From the NCBI RefSeq assembly GCF_036607905.1, contig NZ_CP144555.1, positions 310,001 to 374,000 on the forward strand: 64,000 nucleotides of DNA, in the 5' to 3' direction. Numbering within the stretch: position 1 is the first letter of the stretch; each line of letters opens with the position of its first letter. Source of the stretch: Streptomyces sp. SCSIO 75703. Its GTDB lineage: Bacteria; Actinomycetota; Actinomycetes; Streptomycetales; Streptomycetaceae. The notes beneath the pieces were generated by a model. That model had not been told where the DNA came from. It saw only the letters and a program-made list of their open reading frames with translations, and searched no databases. Shown in pieces: positions 54,101-61,674 of this stretch. Position numbers and translations under genes: made by a program.

Positions 54101-54534
54101 AGGAGGACGTTTCCGGGCTTGATGTCCCGGTGCTCCACCCGCTGCTCGTGAGCGTAGGCGAGAGCAGATGCCAACGGCCGCCCGATCCGGGCGAAGTAGG
54201 CCGGCCAGTCCAGCGGCCGGCCCCCGTTCATCTCATCCTTCAGACTCCTGTCGACCCACTCCAGAACGATGAAGTACTGCTCCAGCCTCTCGTCCCAGCC
54301 CGAGTCCAGCATCCGCACGATGTTCGGATGAGTCAGCGCCCGCAACGATGCGGTCTCGCGGTCGAGGAAAATCCGCGTACTTTCCTCGTCGTCGCGCCGC
54401 TTGAGCAGTTTCACTGCCGCGTACGCGCCCTCCGAGCTCAGGACATCCACTGCCTTACGCACCTCGGACATACCGCCCTGGCGCTTCTCCGCCTGCGGCA
54501 GCAGATGAAACCGCCCGTTGATCATGCCGGTCAC
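51088..54534 (-). CDS. mkoA: MkoA-like Ser/Thr kinase-SF1 helicase fusion, Mokosh type I
   Basis: About 1,148 residues from GTG 54534 (GAGGAG 6 bp upstream; TTG 54555 is an alternative). The N-terminal 270 residues are a complete Hanks kinase: AAVKLLKR (beta-3 Lys), EHRDIKPGN, ADFGIAK. A linker of about 310 residues leads to a UPF1-like SF1B helicase: GPPGTGKTT, FDEASKATATEAL, VGDTRQLPPI, EQYRMTPAIG, VDAVQGRECD and INVALSRAR, with a coiled-coil insertion (KLEARHLKAALLLEEAAAVA). Kinase plus COG1112-like helicase next to a PLD gene is the architecture of Mokosh type I anti-phage defence; RNA is the suspected target of the family. Confidence 0.85.
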   Translation of the reverse strand: MTGMINGRFHLLPQAEKRQGGMSEVRKAVDVLSSEGAYAAVKLLKRRDDEESTRIFLDRETASLRALTHPNIVRMLDSGWDERLEQYFIVLEWVDRSLKDEMNGGRPLDWPAYFARIGRPLASALAYAHEQRVEHRDIKPGNVLLTSDGTVKLADFGIAKVVETAAAPATDHTVADYGSSLYKPLEKSSVGWVRDVYAYAVLAIQVLSNSKARDYPGLLSALDELEMDTDVRAILKSCIDLEPQKRPANAIVLEHQLLEAERRCGNRDARQRNSVWLKMTKSAAEKLVTVPEGEELSLDQVIARAKSEVMSDISGTVHVDYGWNPATKEVDTETVRVFGRKLFLRMVGDDHNSDRCVIVSAEERPEEWLAKRRESALKLDPILSWTFYDPGEDPANRGLNVLLAGLETHVEAREEKGHEDRRQNLGDLFDGWRHVLDAREEIAANGRQPVAYDRTEGTSYTRSFRLGATETVVEIGDEWSVVEYPYSRPIDRGVVTGRTEDTVQLRMTRAKTTLPRRGYLLPFLGPSQSAINRQRDALSTVAAQQSSNPHLGKIIENPQGMPVLPSAEVTSWVRADLDQSKRDVVVRALGTQDLVLVEGPPGTGKTTVIAEIVEQTLSRKPDARILIVSQTHIAIDNALRRLEEAGIDGLVRLGRPDDPRIDPAAQSLLLDRQVKRWTQSVRARAERHLEAVATRQKLEARHLKAALLLEEAAAVATDLAHVEARLAELTAQPLPDRTTSARELGEEAVTVGARLETLLEQRAALVAEIQSALDGDLTLREAMTARECRDAVEALFPAAGPGQDLMRLLRLQGEWLKRIGSDPHLIASFLRTRNVVGGTALGFLGHPAARALDFDLCIFDEASKATATEALVPLARAKRWVLVGDTRQLPPIDEDLLRNGKAMEDHQLTPEIVQTTLFQHLADNTQPPVKHLLREQYRMTPAIGNMISSCFYDNELLSPNPHELPGYKGINRPVLWMDTSFHPGRRETERSGIETSVSNRLEAQIAEKRLEIIDYAIGKGAIQPPGGKPLEVLVIAPYGRQVETLKKQLAKKKLRHFTPEVLSVDAVQGRECDLAVFCVTRSNSDGQFGFLGQPYWRRINVALSRARFGLIIVGDAGFCRSKPGALRNVLDYMSSHPEDCEIRDANVQ

Positions 54535-54846
54535 ACGCGGCTCCTCACCCAGCAACTGCCCTTCACCTTCAAGCCCTTGACCATCCTCTCAGTAGATCAT
54601 CGCCTCCGAGTCGGCTTCGTCTCCAAACGGCAAGCAAACGAACCATCAGGGATGAGCCAACACCACCCGCCACCGCGTGCGGCACGGCATCGCTCCGCCG
54701 TGCAGTGGCCGACATCCCAGAGCACACGCGAACAGCACCCACAGGTTCCTCACGGACCAGCGAGATCCTAGAAAAGACCACATCGCACGACATGCCACGA
54801 CCGAGCGCAGAAGCGCACCGATGTGAGGGGGCTACGGGGTACTCAC

Positions 54847-54963
54847 CAGCCCCTCGCCTCCCTGGCACGCTTGCGCTTCGACACCGCCCTCATCGGCTGC
54901 TGCGGACTGAGTGCGGCCGACGTGACTGCCTTCGAGGAGCAGCCAGGAGAGGAGGCAGAGTGA
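54847..54963 (+). pseudogene. Fragment of a DeoR-family regulator
   Basis: The 38-codon reading PLASLARLRFDTALIGCCGL then SAADVTAFEEQPGEEAE matches the sugar-phosphate-binding part of DeoR regulators (RxDTALIGCxGLSAxxGVTAxD). The helix-turn-helix part and the C-terminal end are missing; one residue (G before VTA) is also lost. Confidence 0.45.
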
Positions 54964-55180
54964 ACGGCTGCCGCAACATCGTGGGCTGAGAAAACCGGCC
55001 CAAGACCTGCAGAAGGTCCTCCCGGACGTCGCCGACGACGGCACGGCCGTGCGCGACAGCCACCGTCGGCACCATCAGCACCCGGACCGGCGCACCACCT
55101 CCGCGCGATGGGAGGTGTTCCGCCGATCACCGTCCGGGCCATTCCCGGACCAAATTGGCGGCCACCACCTACAGCACTAT

Positions 55181-55196
55181 CGTTTCCGCAGGTCAA
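55181..55196. repeat. 16-nt repeat, copy 1
   Basis: CGTTTCCGCAGGTCAA, identical to the copy at 55660-55675; both are followed by a base and GCA. Purpose unknown. Confidence 0.7.
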
Positions 55197-55659
55197 AGCA
55201 GGCGCCCTGCGTGTACCACCAGCAAACGAAGAACCTGCTGGGAGCGCTCCACCACGACACCCCTCCAAGGAGCAGCGCCAAGAGCGCTCACCCCCTACGG
55301 CCGCTCACACCTTGTCGAATTCCCACAAACCGACAGGCCGAGTACCGAGTTCCCGCACCGGAGCGTGACTCAGTCACCCGCCAGGTCAGCATCCGTGCGG
55401 TGGCCACCCAAGCCGCGATGACCACTGCACCGTCGCGAAGGTACGACACGAACCTCCGCCGACACCTGATGACTCGTCAGTAGAGTTAGCAATGGGTTAG
55501 CAAGAGTCCTGCCACAGCCGCCCACAGACGGACACACCGTGGGATTGCCTGGCCCCGCACAGGGGGCCTGCAGCACGTCCAGCCGCCCTCCCGCACGCGA
55601 TGGAGGGACGGGAGGCAACGCACGACGGCGAGCCGCCCGTCCGTCACCGACCAATCAGC

Positions 55660-55675
55660 CGTTTCCGCAGGTCAA
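55660..55675. repeat. 16-nt repeat, copy 2, overlapping the pirin stop codon
   Basis: CGTTTCCGCAGGTCAA; the TGA stop of the minus-strand pirin gene (55672-55674) lies inside it. A weaker relative, TTCCCGCAGGTCAC, is near 29118. Confidence 0.7.
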
Positions 55676-56637
55676 CGCACCCTTCCGCGCGGCTTCAGTG
55701 GCACCGGCGGGAGCTCGGGGGCCGGCAGCGGAGCCCCGTCGTACCCCTTGACCTCCCCGAAGCGCGTCCCCTCCATCCAGTCCCGGCGGGCCTGCTCGAT
55801 CTCGTCCTGCGACCGGCCGATCCAGTTCCAGAACATGATCAGCTCTTCTTCGAAGGGCTCGCCGCCGAGCAGCATCAGGCCCGCGTCGGACTCGGCGCGC
55901 AGGGGGAGTTCGTCGCGGCCGCAGCCGAGGTAGAGCATCGAGCCCGGCAGGACCGGGACACCGTCGACGTGGACCTCGCCGGACATGGACAGGACCGCGT
56001 ACTCGAAGTCCGGCTCCAGCGGGAGACGTACGTCCGCGCCGCCGCTCAGCGCCAGGTCGGCGCCGATGATCGGCGTGTACGTGGTGCCCGGCGAGGCCGC
56101 ACCGTCCAGCTCGCCGAGGAGCAGGGTGGCCGTCAGCCCCGGCGCCGTCACCTGGGGCAGCTCGGAGTGGAACTCGAAGTGCGGGTCGGTGTGGCGGTGC
56201 CCGTCCGGCAGGGCGACCCAGAGCTGGGCGCCGTGCAGGTAGCGGGCGTGCGAGCGCGGGCTCTCCTCCGAGTGGCTGATCGCCCGGCCGGAGGTCATCA
56301 GGCCGAGCTGGCGCGGGCGGATCGTCTGGAGACTGCCGGTGGAGTCCCGGTGCAGGACCTCGCCCTGGTGCAGCCAGCTCACCGTCTGCAGGCCCATGTG
56401 CGGGTGGGGCGGCACCTGCATGCCGGGCTCGTCGGCGATGTCGTCCGGGCCGTAGTGATCGACGAAACACCAGGCGCCGACCATGCGCCGGCCCAGGTTG
56501 GGCAGGAGGCGCCGGACCTCGGTGGACTCGCCGAGCTGGACGTGACGGGGGCTGAGGAGTTCCCGTACGGGCTCCGCCACCACGAAGCCGCGGCCGCCGC
56601 ACAGGGCGGGGACCGCCTCGCGATCGAGATTGCTCAT
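55672..56637 (-). CDS. Pirin family protein
   Basis: 321 residues, two cupin domains. Pirin marks in the N-terminal domain: VRRLLPNLGRRMVGAWCFVD, VPPHPHMGLQTVSWLHQGEV (metal ligands His, His, His/Glu) and LMTSGRAISHSEESP. The C-terminal cupin ends in MFWNWIGRSQDEIEQARRDW. Some pirins have quercetinase activity, others are redox or iron sensors; the role here is open. ATG 56637 is used. Single gene on this strand. Confidence 0.88.
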   Translation of the reverse strand: MSNLDREAVPALCGGRGFVVAEPVRELLSPRHVQLGESTEVRRLLPNLGRRMVGAWCFVDHYGPDDIADEPGMQVPPHPHMGLQTVSWLHQGEVLHRDSTGSLQTIRPRQLGLMTSGRAISHSEESPRSHARYLHGAQLWVALPDGHRHTDPHFEFHSELPQVTAPGLTATLLLGELDGAASPGTTYTPIIGADLALSGGADVRLPLEPDFEYAVLSMSGEVHVDGVPVLPGSMLYLGCGRDELPLRAESDAGLMLLGGEPFEEELIMFWNWIGRSQDEIEQARRDWMEGTRFGEVKGYDGAPLPAPELPPVPLKPRGRVR

Positions 56638-56914
56638 GGCGCCGACCCTAGCCCCGGTGCGGCCCCCGCGTCAGTTCCACCGGGCGCCGCCGTTTCCCCG
56701 TTCCCCTCCCCCACCGCCCACCGTCGCGTCCGGGGCGCCTGCCCGTGGGCCGGCGCGCCCCGGCCGCCACAGGCACCTCGGGCACCCAAGCGCCTCGCGC
56801 AGCCCTCGGGCACCTCGCACACCACAGCGGTCTCGGGCGTCTCGGGCCCCACCAAGGTGGTGGAATATTCAACCACCTGGGGCGGTTGCCGCTCTTACCC
56901 GAAGGAGGTCACGA

Positions 56915-57277
56915 GTGGACACGACGTACTACGAGCACGGAACGCCCGCCGAGCGCTGGGAGCGCGCCCGGCAGTTCTTCGAGGCCGCGGACTACGCCGC
57001 CGCCGCGCGGGTCCTCGGCGGGCTCGTCGACGAGGTGCCCGGCGAGACCGGGCCGCGGCTGCTGCTGGCCCGCTCCTACTACCACTCGGCCCAGTTGCGG
57101 CGCGCCGAGGCCGAGCTGCGCGTCATCGTGGAACGCGATCCGGTCGAGCACTACGCCCGGCTGATGCTGGGCCGCACCCTCGAACGGCAGGGGCGTCAGG
57201 AGGAGGCGGAGACGCACCTGCGGATCGCCGCCGCGCTCACCGGGGACTTCCCCGAGAACGCCCCGGCGCGCGCCTGA
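56915..57277 (+). CDS. Small tetratricopeptide-repeat protein
   Basis: 120 residues from GTG 56915 with an excellent GAAGGAGG. About three TPR helix pairs: ERARQFFEAADYAAAARVLG, LLLARSYYHSAQLRRAEAEL and MLGRTLERQGRQEEAETHLR. Such small TPR proteins act as protein-binding adaptors. No membrane segment. It is 146 bp upstream of the deformylase gene on the same strand, with no shared function evident. Confidence 0.85.
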   Translation: MDTTYYEHGTPAERWERARQFFEAADYAAAARVLGGLVDEVPGETGPRLLLARSYYHSAQLRRAEAELRVIVERDPVEHYARLMLGRTLERQGRQEEAETHLRIAAALTGDFPENAPARA

Positions 57278-57423
57278 TCGAGCGCCGGGCGCACGCCCGG
57301 GGCACGCCTGGCCGCACGCCCGGGGCACGGCGCGTGGGGGACGTCCGCACCGGCCGTCCGGTTCCGGCCGCCCGCCGGGCGGACGCGCCGGCACCCCCCG
57401 CGGGCCGTGCCATGCTGAGGCGC

Positions 57424-58068
57424 ATGGGAACCCCGAATGATCACGCGTCCCTCGCCGAACGGGTCGAGGCGCTGGTCGGCGCCGGTGGGCCGGTGCCGAT
57501 CGTCGCGGCCGGCGATCCGGTGCTGCGCCGTCCCGCCGAACCGTACGACGGCCAGTTGGGGCCCGCGCTGCTCGCCCGGTTCGTCGAGGCGCTGCGGCTC
57601 ACCATGCACGCGGCACCGGGCGTGGGCCTGGCCGCGCCGCAGGTGGGCGTGGGGCTGAGGATCGCGGTGATCGAGGACCCGGCGACGGTCCCGGAGGAGG
57701 TGCGCACGGCCCGCGCGCGCGTGCCGGTGCCCTTCCGGGTGCTGGTCAACCCCGTGTACGCACCGGTCGGCGGCGACCGGGCCGCGTTCTACGAGGGCTG
57801 TCTGAGCGTGCCGGGCTGGCAGGCCGTCGTGGCGCGGCCGGTGTCGGTGCGGCTGACCGGGCTGGACGAGCGCGGGCGCCCGCTGGACGAGGTGGTCACC
57901 GGCTGGCCAGCGCGGATCGTGCAGCACGAGACGGACCACCTGGACGGCACGCTGTACGTGGACCGGGCGGAGCCGCGCTCGCTCGCGTCGCACCAGGCGG
58001 TGGCCGAGCGCTGGGCCCAGCCGACAGCGGAGCGGGCCGCCGCGGCCCTCGGCTTCAACCTGCCCTGA
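57424..58068 (+). CDS. def: Peptide deformylase
   Basis: 214 residues. The three deformylase motifs are complete: GVGLAAPQVG (motif 1), EGCLSVPG (motif 2, Cys metal ligand) and QHETDHLDG (motif 3, two His ligands and catalytic Glu). It removes the formyl group from new proteins. Streptomyces usually carry several def genes, so this may be an accessory copy. ATG 57424 begins the conserved region; an ATG 12 bp earlier is possible. Confidence 0.92.
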   Translation: MGTPNDHASLAERVEALVGAGGPVPIVAAGDPVLRRPAEPYDGQLGPALLARFVEALRLTMHAAPGVGLAAPQVGVGLRIAVIEDPATVPEEVRTARARVPVPFRVLVNPVYAPVGGDRAAFYEGCLSVPGWQAVVARPVSVRLTGLDERGRPLDEVVTGWPARIVQHETDHLDGTLYVDRAEPRSLASHQAVAERWAQPTAERAAAALGFNLP

Positions 58069-58283
58069 GCCCCCGTCCTGCCCCTCGGCGCGCCCGGCCT
58101 GCCGTTCCGCGCGCCCGCCGGACCTCCCCGAGCACCCGCCGGGATCACCTCCGCTCCCGGCCCCGGCTCCCCTGGGCCCCCGCCCAGCCGCTCCGGGTCC
58201 GCCCCGGGGCGGCCCCGGGACCACCGTCTCCCCGCCCCCGCTGTCGGCCCCTCTGTCGGCCCTCACCCTGCGGGGCGGGGCGT

Positions 58284-59717
58284 TCACGTGTCGCGGTAGG
58301 TCTCCAGCAGCCGCAGCCAGACCTCGCTGATCGTCGGGTAGGACGGGACCGCGTGCCAGAGGCGGTCGACGGGGACCCGGCCGGCGACGGCGATCGTGGC
58401 GGAGTGGATCAGCTCCCCGACGCCCGGTCCGACGAAGGTCACCCCGCGGACGATCTCGTCCTCCAGGTCGACGACCATGCGGGCCCGGCCCGTGTAGCCG
58501 TCGCGGTACAGGCTCGCGCCGGCCACCGTGGACAGGTCCACGTCGACGGCGCGGACCCGGTGCCCGGCCTGCTCGGCCTCGGCGAGGGAGAGGCCGACGG
58601 CCGCCGCCTCCGGGTCGGTGAAGACCACCTGCGGCACGGCCTCGTGGTCGGCGGTCGCGGCGTGCGCGCCCCACGGCTCTGACTCCAGGGGGGAGTCCCC
58701 GGCGGCGCGGGCGGCGATGGCGGCGCCCGCGATCCGCGCCTGGTACTTGCCCTGGTGGGTGAGGAGGGCGCGGTGGTTGACGTCTCCGACGGCGTAGAGC
58801 CAGTCGTGGCCGTCGACCAGGAGGCTGTCGTCGACGGGGAGCCAGGAGCCCGGTTCCAGGCCGACGGTCTCCAGGCCGATGTCGTCGGTGCGCGGGGCCC
58901 GGCCGGTGGCGAACAGGATCTCGTCGGCCTCGATCCGGTCGCCCGCGTCGGTGACGGCGACGACGGTGCCTCCCTCGCGGGTGACGGACTCGACCGAGGT
59001 GCCGGTGCGGATCTCGGCGCCGGCCTCGGTGAGGGCCGCGGCGACCAGTTCGCCGGCGAACGGCTCCATGCGGGCGAGGAGCCCCTTGCCCCGCACCAGG
59101 AGCGTCACCCGGGCGCCGAGGGCCTGCCAGGCGGTGGCCATCTCGACGGCGACGACCCCGCCGCCGACCACGATCAGCCTGCCGGGCGCGGCACGGGCGC
59201 TGGTGGCCTCGCGGCTGGTCCAGGGGCGTACGGCGTCGAGTCCGGGCAGACCGGGCAGGGCGGCGCGGCTGCCGGTGCAGACGGCCACCGCGTGCCGGGC
59301 GGTGAGGGTGAGGACCCCGCCGTCGGGCCCGGTGACCTCCACGGCGCGGGGGCCGGCGAGCCGCCCCCGCCCCCGGTACAGGTCGGCGCCGATGCCCTCG
59401 ACCCACGCGACCTGGCCGTCGTCCTTCCAGTGCGAGGTGAACTCGTCGCGGTGGGCGAGGACCGCGGCGGTGTCGAGGGGGCCGCGGACCGCCTGGGCCA
59501 GGCCGGCCGTGTGGCGGGCGTCGTCGTGGGTGATGACGGGGCGCAGCAGGGCCTTGCTGGGCATGCAGGCCCAGTAGGAGCACTCGCCGCCGACCAGTTC
59601 GCTCTCCACGATCGCGGTGGAGAGTCCGGCCGCGCGGGTGCGGTCGGCGACGTTCTCGCCCACGGGGCCCGCGCCGATCACGACGACGTCGTACGCGTTG
59701 GATTCCGTCTGCGTCAT
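58284..59717 (-). CDS. Pyridine nucleotide-disulfide oxidoreductase
   Basis: 477 residues of the dihydrolipoamide dehydrogenase/mercuric reductase family. FAD loop DVVVIGAGPVGE; redox-active disulfide CSYWAC (C46, C51), so a true disulfide reductase; NAD(P) loop IVVGGGVVAVEMA; LYAVGDVNHRALLTHQGKYQ as second FAD motif; C-terminal dimerisation domain ending near HAVPSYPTISEVW with the usual catalytic His. Divergent from a thioredoxin gene, 130 bp apart, suggesting a redox-stress role, though it is not a standard thioredoxin reductase. Substrate unknown. Confidence 0.88.
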   Translation of the reverse strand: MTQTESNAYDVVVIGAGPVGENVADRTRAAGLSTAIVESELVGGECSYWACMPSKALLRPVITHDDARHTAGLAQAVRGPLDTAAVLAHRDEFTSHWKDDGQVAWVEGIGADLYRGRGRLAGPRAVEVTGPDGGVLTLTARHAVAVCTGSRAALPGLPGLDAVRPWTSREATSARAAPGRLIVVGGGVVAVEMATAWQALGARVTLLVRGKGLLARMEPFAGELVAAALTEAGAEIRTGTSVESVTREGGTVVAVTDAGDRIEADEILFATGRAPRTDDIGLETVGLEPGSWLPVDDSLLVDGHDWLYAVGDVNHRALLTHQGKYQARIAGAAIAARAAGDSPLESEPWGAHAATADHEAVPQVVFTDPEAAAVGLSLAEAEQAGHRVRAVDVDLSTVAGASLYRDGYTGRARMVVDLEDEIVRGVTFVGPGVGELIHSATIAVAGRVPVDRLWHAVPSYPTISEVWLRLLETYRDT

Positions 59718-59767
59718 GGGGCCAGTGTGGGGGGTGGTGTGCGGCCCGGCCACATGGGTACGTGCGC

Positions 59768-59793
59768 GGAATAGCCACCGGTTCGGCCGTGTT
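59768..59793 (+). promoter_or_regulatory. Sigma-R (SigR) type promoter of the thioredoxin gene
   Basis: GGAAT (59768-59772), exactly 18 bp, then GTT (59791-59793): the GGAAT-N18-GTT consensus of the Streptomyces thiol-stress sigma factor SigR. It is 55 bp before the ATG. Confidence 0.8.
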
Positions 59794-59847
59794 GTGCCGA
59801 CGGCCTCCGCCGACGGCGGGACCGACCACAGGAAGAGGGATGACGTC

Positions 59848-60249
59848 ATGAGCAGCACCGTGGAGCTGACCAAGGAGAACTTCGACCAGACGGTCACGGA
59901 CAACGAGTTCGTCCTGATCGACTTCTGGGCGTCCTGGTGCGGCCCGTGCCGTCAGTTCGCCCCGGTCTACGAGAAGGCCGCCGAGAACAACCCGGACCTG
60001 GTGTTCGGCAAGGTGGACACCGAGGCGCAGCCGGAGCTGGCGGCGGCCTTCGGCATCCAGTCGATTCCGACGCTGATGATCGTCCGGGACCAGGTGGCCG
60101 TGTTCGCACAGCCCGGCGCGCTGCCCGAGGAGGCGCTGACCGACGTGATCGGGCAGGCCCGGCGGCTGGACATGGACGAGGTGCGCAAGTCGGTGGCCGA
60201 GCAGCAGGCCCAGGCCGGGCAGGCGGGCACCGACGGGCAGGCGGGCTAG
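59848..60249 (+). CDS. trx: Thioredoxin
   Basis: 133 residues. Thioredoxin fold with active site WASWCGPCRQ (C31, C34), cis-Pro in IQSIPTLMI and a C-terminal extension of about 20 residues rich in Gln/Ala/Gly. It reduces disulfides in the cytosol. AGAGGGA precedes ATG 59848. A sigma-R promoter lies directly upstream, so it should be induced by thiol oxidation. Terminated by a strong hairpin at 60269. Confidence 0.93.
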   Translation: MSSTVELTKENFDQTVTDNEFVLIDFWASWCGPCRQFAPVYEKAAENNPDLVFGKVDTEAQPELAAAFGIQSIPTLMIVRDQVAVFAQPGALPEEALTDVIGQARRLDMDEVRKSVAEQQAQAGQAGTDGQAG

Positions 60250-60268
60250 CGACGCTCTTCGGAACGCT

Positions 60269-60320
60269 CGTACGGGCCGGGTGAGGCGGCGGGAGACACC
60301 GCCCCCACCCGGCCCGTACG
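60269..60320. terminator. Bidirectional terminator after thioredoxin gene
   Basis: Perfect 15-bp arms CGTACGGGCCGGGTG and CACCCGGCCCGTACG enclose a 22-nt loop that has its own small stem (GCGG/CCGC). It is 20 bp after the stop. Confidence 0.85.
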
Positions 60321-60348
60321 ACGTCCGGGCGCCGCCCCGCCGGACCAG

Positions 60349-60421
60349 CCGACGTCGTGGCGCCCACCCTGTCCTGCCCGCCGACATCGTGGCGCTGCCC
60401 ACCCGCCCGCCGACGTCGTGG
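60349..60421. repeat. Three direct repeats of CCGACGTCGTGG
   Basis: Copies at 60349-60360, 60381-60392 (one change, G to A) and 60410-60421, spaced 32 and 29 bp, about three helical turns. They lie between the thioredoxin terminator and the end of the LacI gene; no function is assigned. Confidence 0.55.
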
Positions 60422-60490
60422 GGCCGTCCGCCGCCGGTGCCCGGCGTGCGCCACGCGGCGTACGGCACCGGCGCGGCCCCGTTCGCCGGG

Positions 60491-61555
60491 TCAGCTCGAC
60501 TCGCGGTGCACCACCCGGGCGCCCAGCACGGTGTGCCGCTCGGGCGGGGCGGCGGGGTCGCGGACCGCGCGGTCGACCAGGGCGGCGAGGTCGCGGCCGG
60601 AGGGCAGTTCCAGGTGGACGGTGCTCAGGCGGGGCCGCAGCAGGCGGCCGAGCATCAGGTCGTCCGCGCCGAGCAGGGCGACGTCCTCGGGGACGCGCAG
60701 GCCGGCGTCCTGGAGGGCGCGCATGAGCAGCATGGCGTACTCGTCGTTGTAGGCGAAGACCGCGTCGGGGCCGAGCGGGCCCCATTCGGCGGCGAGCCGG
60801 GCTGCGGCGCCCTCGGTGTAGGCGAGGGGCAGTTCGGTGACGGTGGCGGTGGTGCCGGCGACGGCGCGGCGGACACCGGCGAGGCGCGGCGTGGCGAAGA
60901 CCTCGTGGCCCGCTTCGGCGGGGACGACGACGCCGATGCGGCGGCGGCCGCGGTCGTACAGGTGGCGGCCGGCGCGGTGGCCGACGGCCTCGTGGTCGGT
61001 GATCAGGGCGTGGGCGCCCGGGACGGTCTCCGGGCCGAGGGTGAGGACGGCGCGGGCGCCGGAGCGTCTGAGCAGGTCGACGGCGTCGGGGCGCAGCCCG
61101 GAGCCGGGCACCAGGACGGCGACCGGGCGGAGTTCGGCCCAGGCACGGGCGGCGTCGTCGCCGTGGGGGCCGCGGGTGCCGTGGCGGGGGCCGGTGCCGT
61201 GCTGGACGACGGTGTAGCCGAGCCGGCCGAGGGCCCACTGGAGTTCGTCGAGGAAGCGGTGGTAGAGGGGGCCGGCCGGGTAGGAGGGGGCGGTCACCAG
61301 GACCATGCGGCTGTGTCCGGAGCGCAGGGCGCGGGCGGCGGCGTGGGGGACGTAGCCCAGTTCTCTGGCGGCCTGCCGGACGCGGCGGCGGGTGGGTTCG
61401 CTGATCCGGACGGTGCCGCTGCCGTTGAGGACGTAGGAGACGGTCGCGCGGGAGACGCCGGCCCGGCGGGCCACGTCGGTGCTCGTGGGGACGGTGAGGG
61501 GCGCCGGAGGCGCGGGGTCGGGTGTTCTCGGAATCTGCACCATGACGTACGGCAT
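60491..61555 (-). CDS. LacI family transcriptional regulator
   Basis: About 354 residues. N-terminal LacI helix-turn-helix STDVARRAGVSRATVSYVLN with hinge ARELGYVPHAAARALRSGHS; the rest is a periplasmic-binding-like effector domain (ITDHEAVGHRAGRHLYDRGR, AYNDEYAMLLMRALQ). Start ambiguous: ATG 61555 or ATG 61543, both with poor ribosome sites. No sugar gene stands beside it, so the regulon is unknown. Confidence 0.87.
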   Translation of the reverse strand: MPYVMVQIPRTPDPAPPAPLTVPTSTDVARRAGVSRATVSYVLNGSGTVRISEPTRRRVRQAARELGYVPHAAARALRSGHSRMVLVTAPSYPAGPLYHRFLDELQWALGRLGYTVVQHGTGPRHGTRGPHGDDAARAWAELRPVAVLVPGSGLRPDAVDLLRRSGARAVLTLGPETVPGAHALITDHEAVGHRAGRHLYDRGRRRIGVVVPAEAGHEVFATPRLAGVRRAVAGTTATVTELPLAYTEGAAARLAAEWGPLGPDAVFAYNDEYAMLLMRALQDAGLRVPEDVALLGADDLMLGRLLRPRLSTVHLELPSGRDLAALVDRAVRDPAAPPERHTVLGARVVHRESS

Positions 61556-61674
61556 CTTGGCAGAGCCCGGTGAGCCGGCGGCCGGGTGGGCGAACTCGGC
61601 CTCCTGCGGGGGGGGTTCACTCCTCCGGTGCGGTGCGCGGAGGCGGTCGGCGGGGCCGGTGCGCGGGGGGCCGC

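Larger units (their letters stand above)
54535..55671. other. 1.1-kb region upstream of mkoA without intact gene
   Basis: It should hold the promoter of the defence operon. Only a DeoR fragment (54847-54963) and a 16-nt repeat (55181) were found. Frames are short and changed by stops, with more A/T than usual around 54580-54800, in keeping with decayed DNA. Confidence 0.5.

Noticed and set aside
49710..54534. BREX type 2 (Pgl) or DISARM system
   Set aside because: The kinase, helicase and PLD parts recall pglW and drmC, but methyltransferase, PglZ, DrmA and DUF1998 proteins are absent, and the kinase is fused to an SF1B helicase as in Mokosh.
52372..54771. 799-codon plus-strand open frame
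   Set aside because: Antisense of the kinase-helicase gene; no domain.
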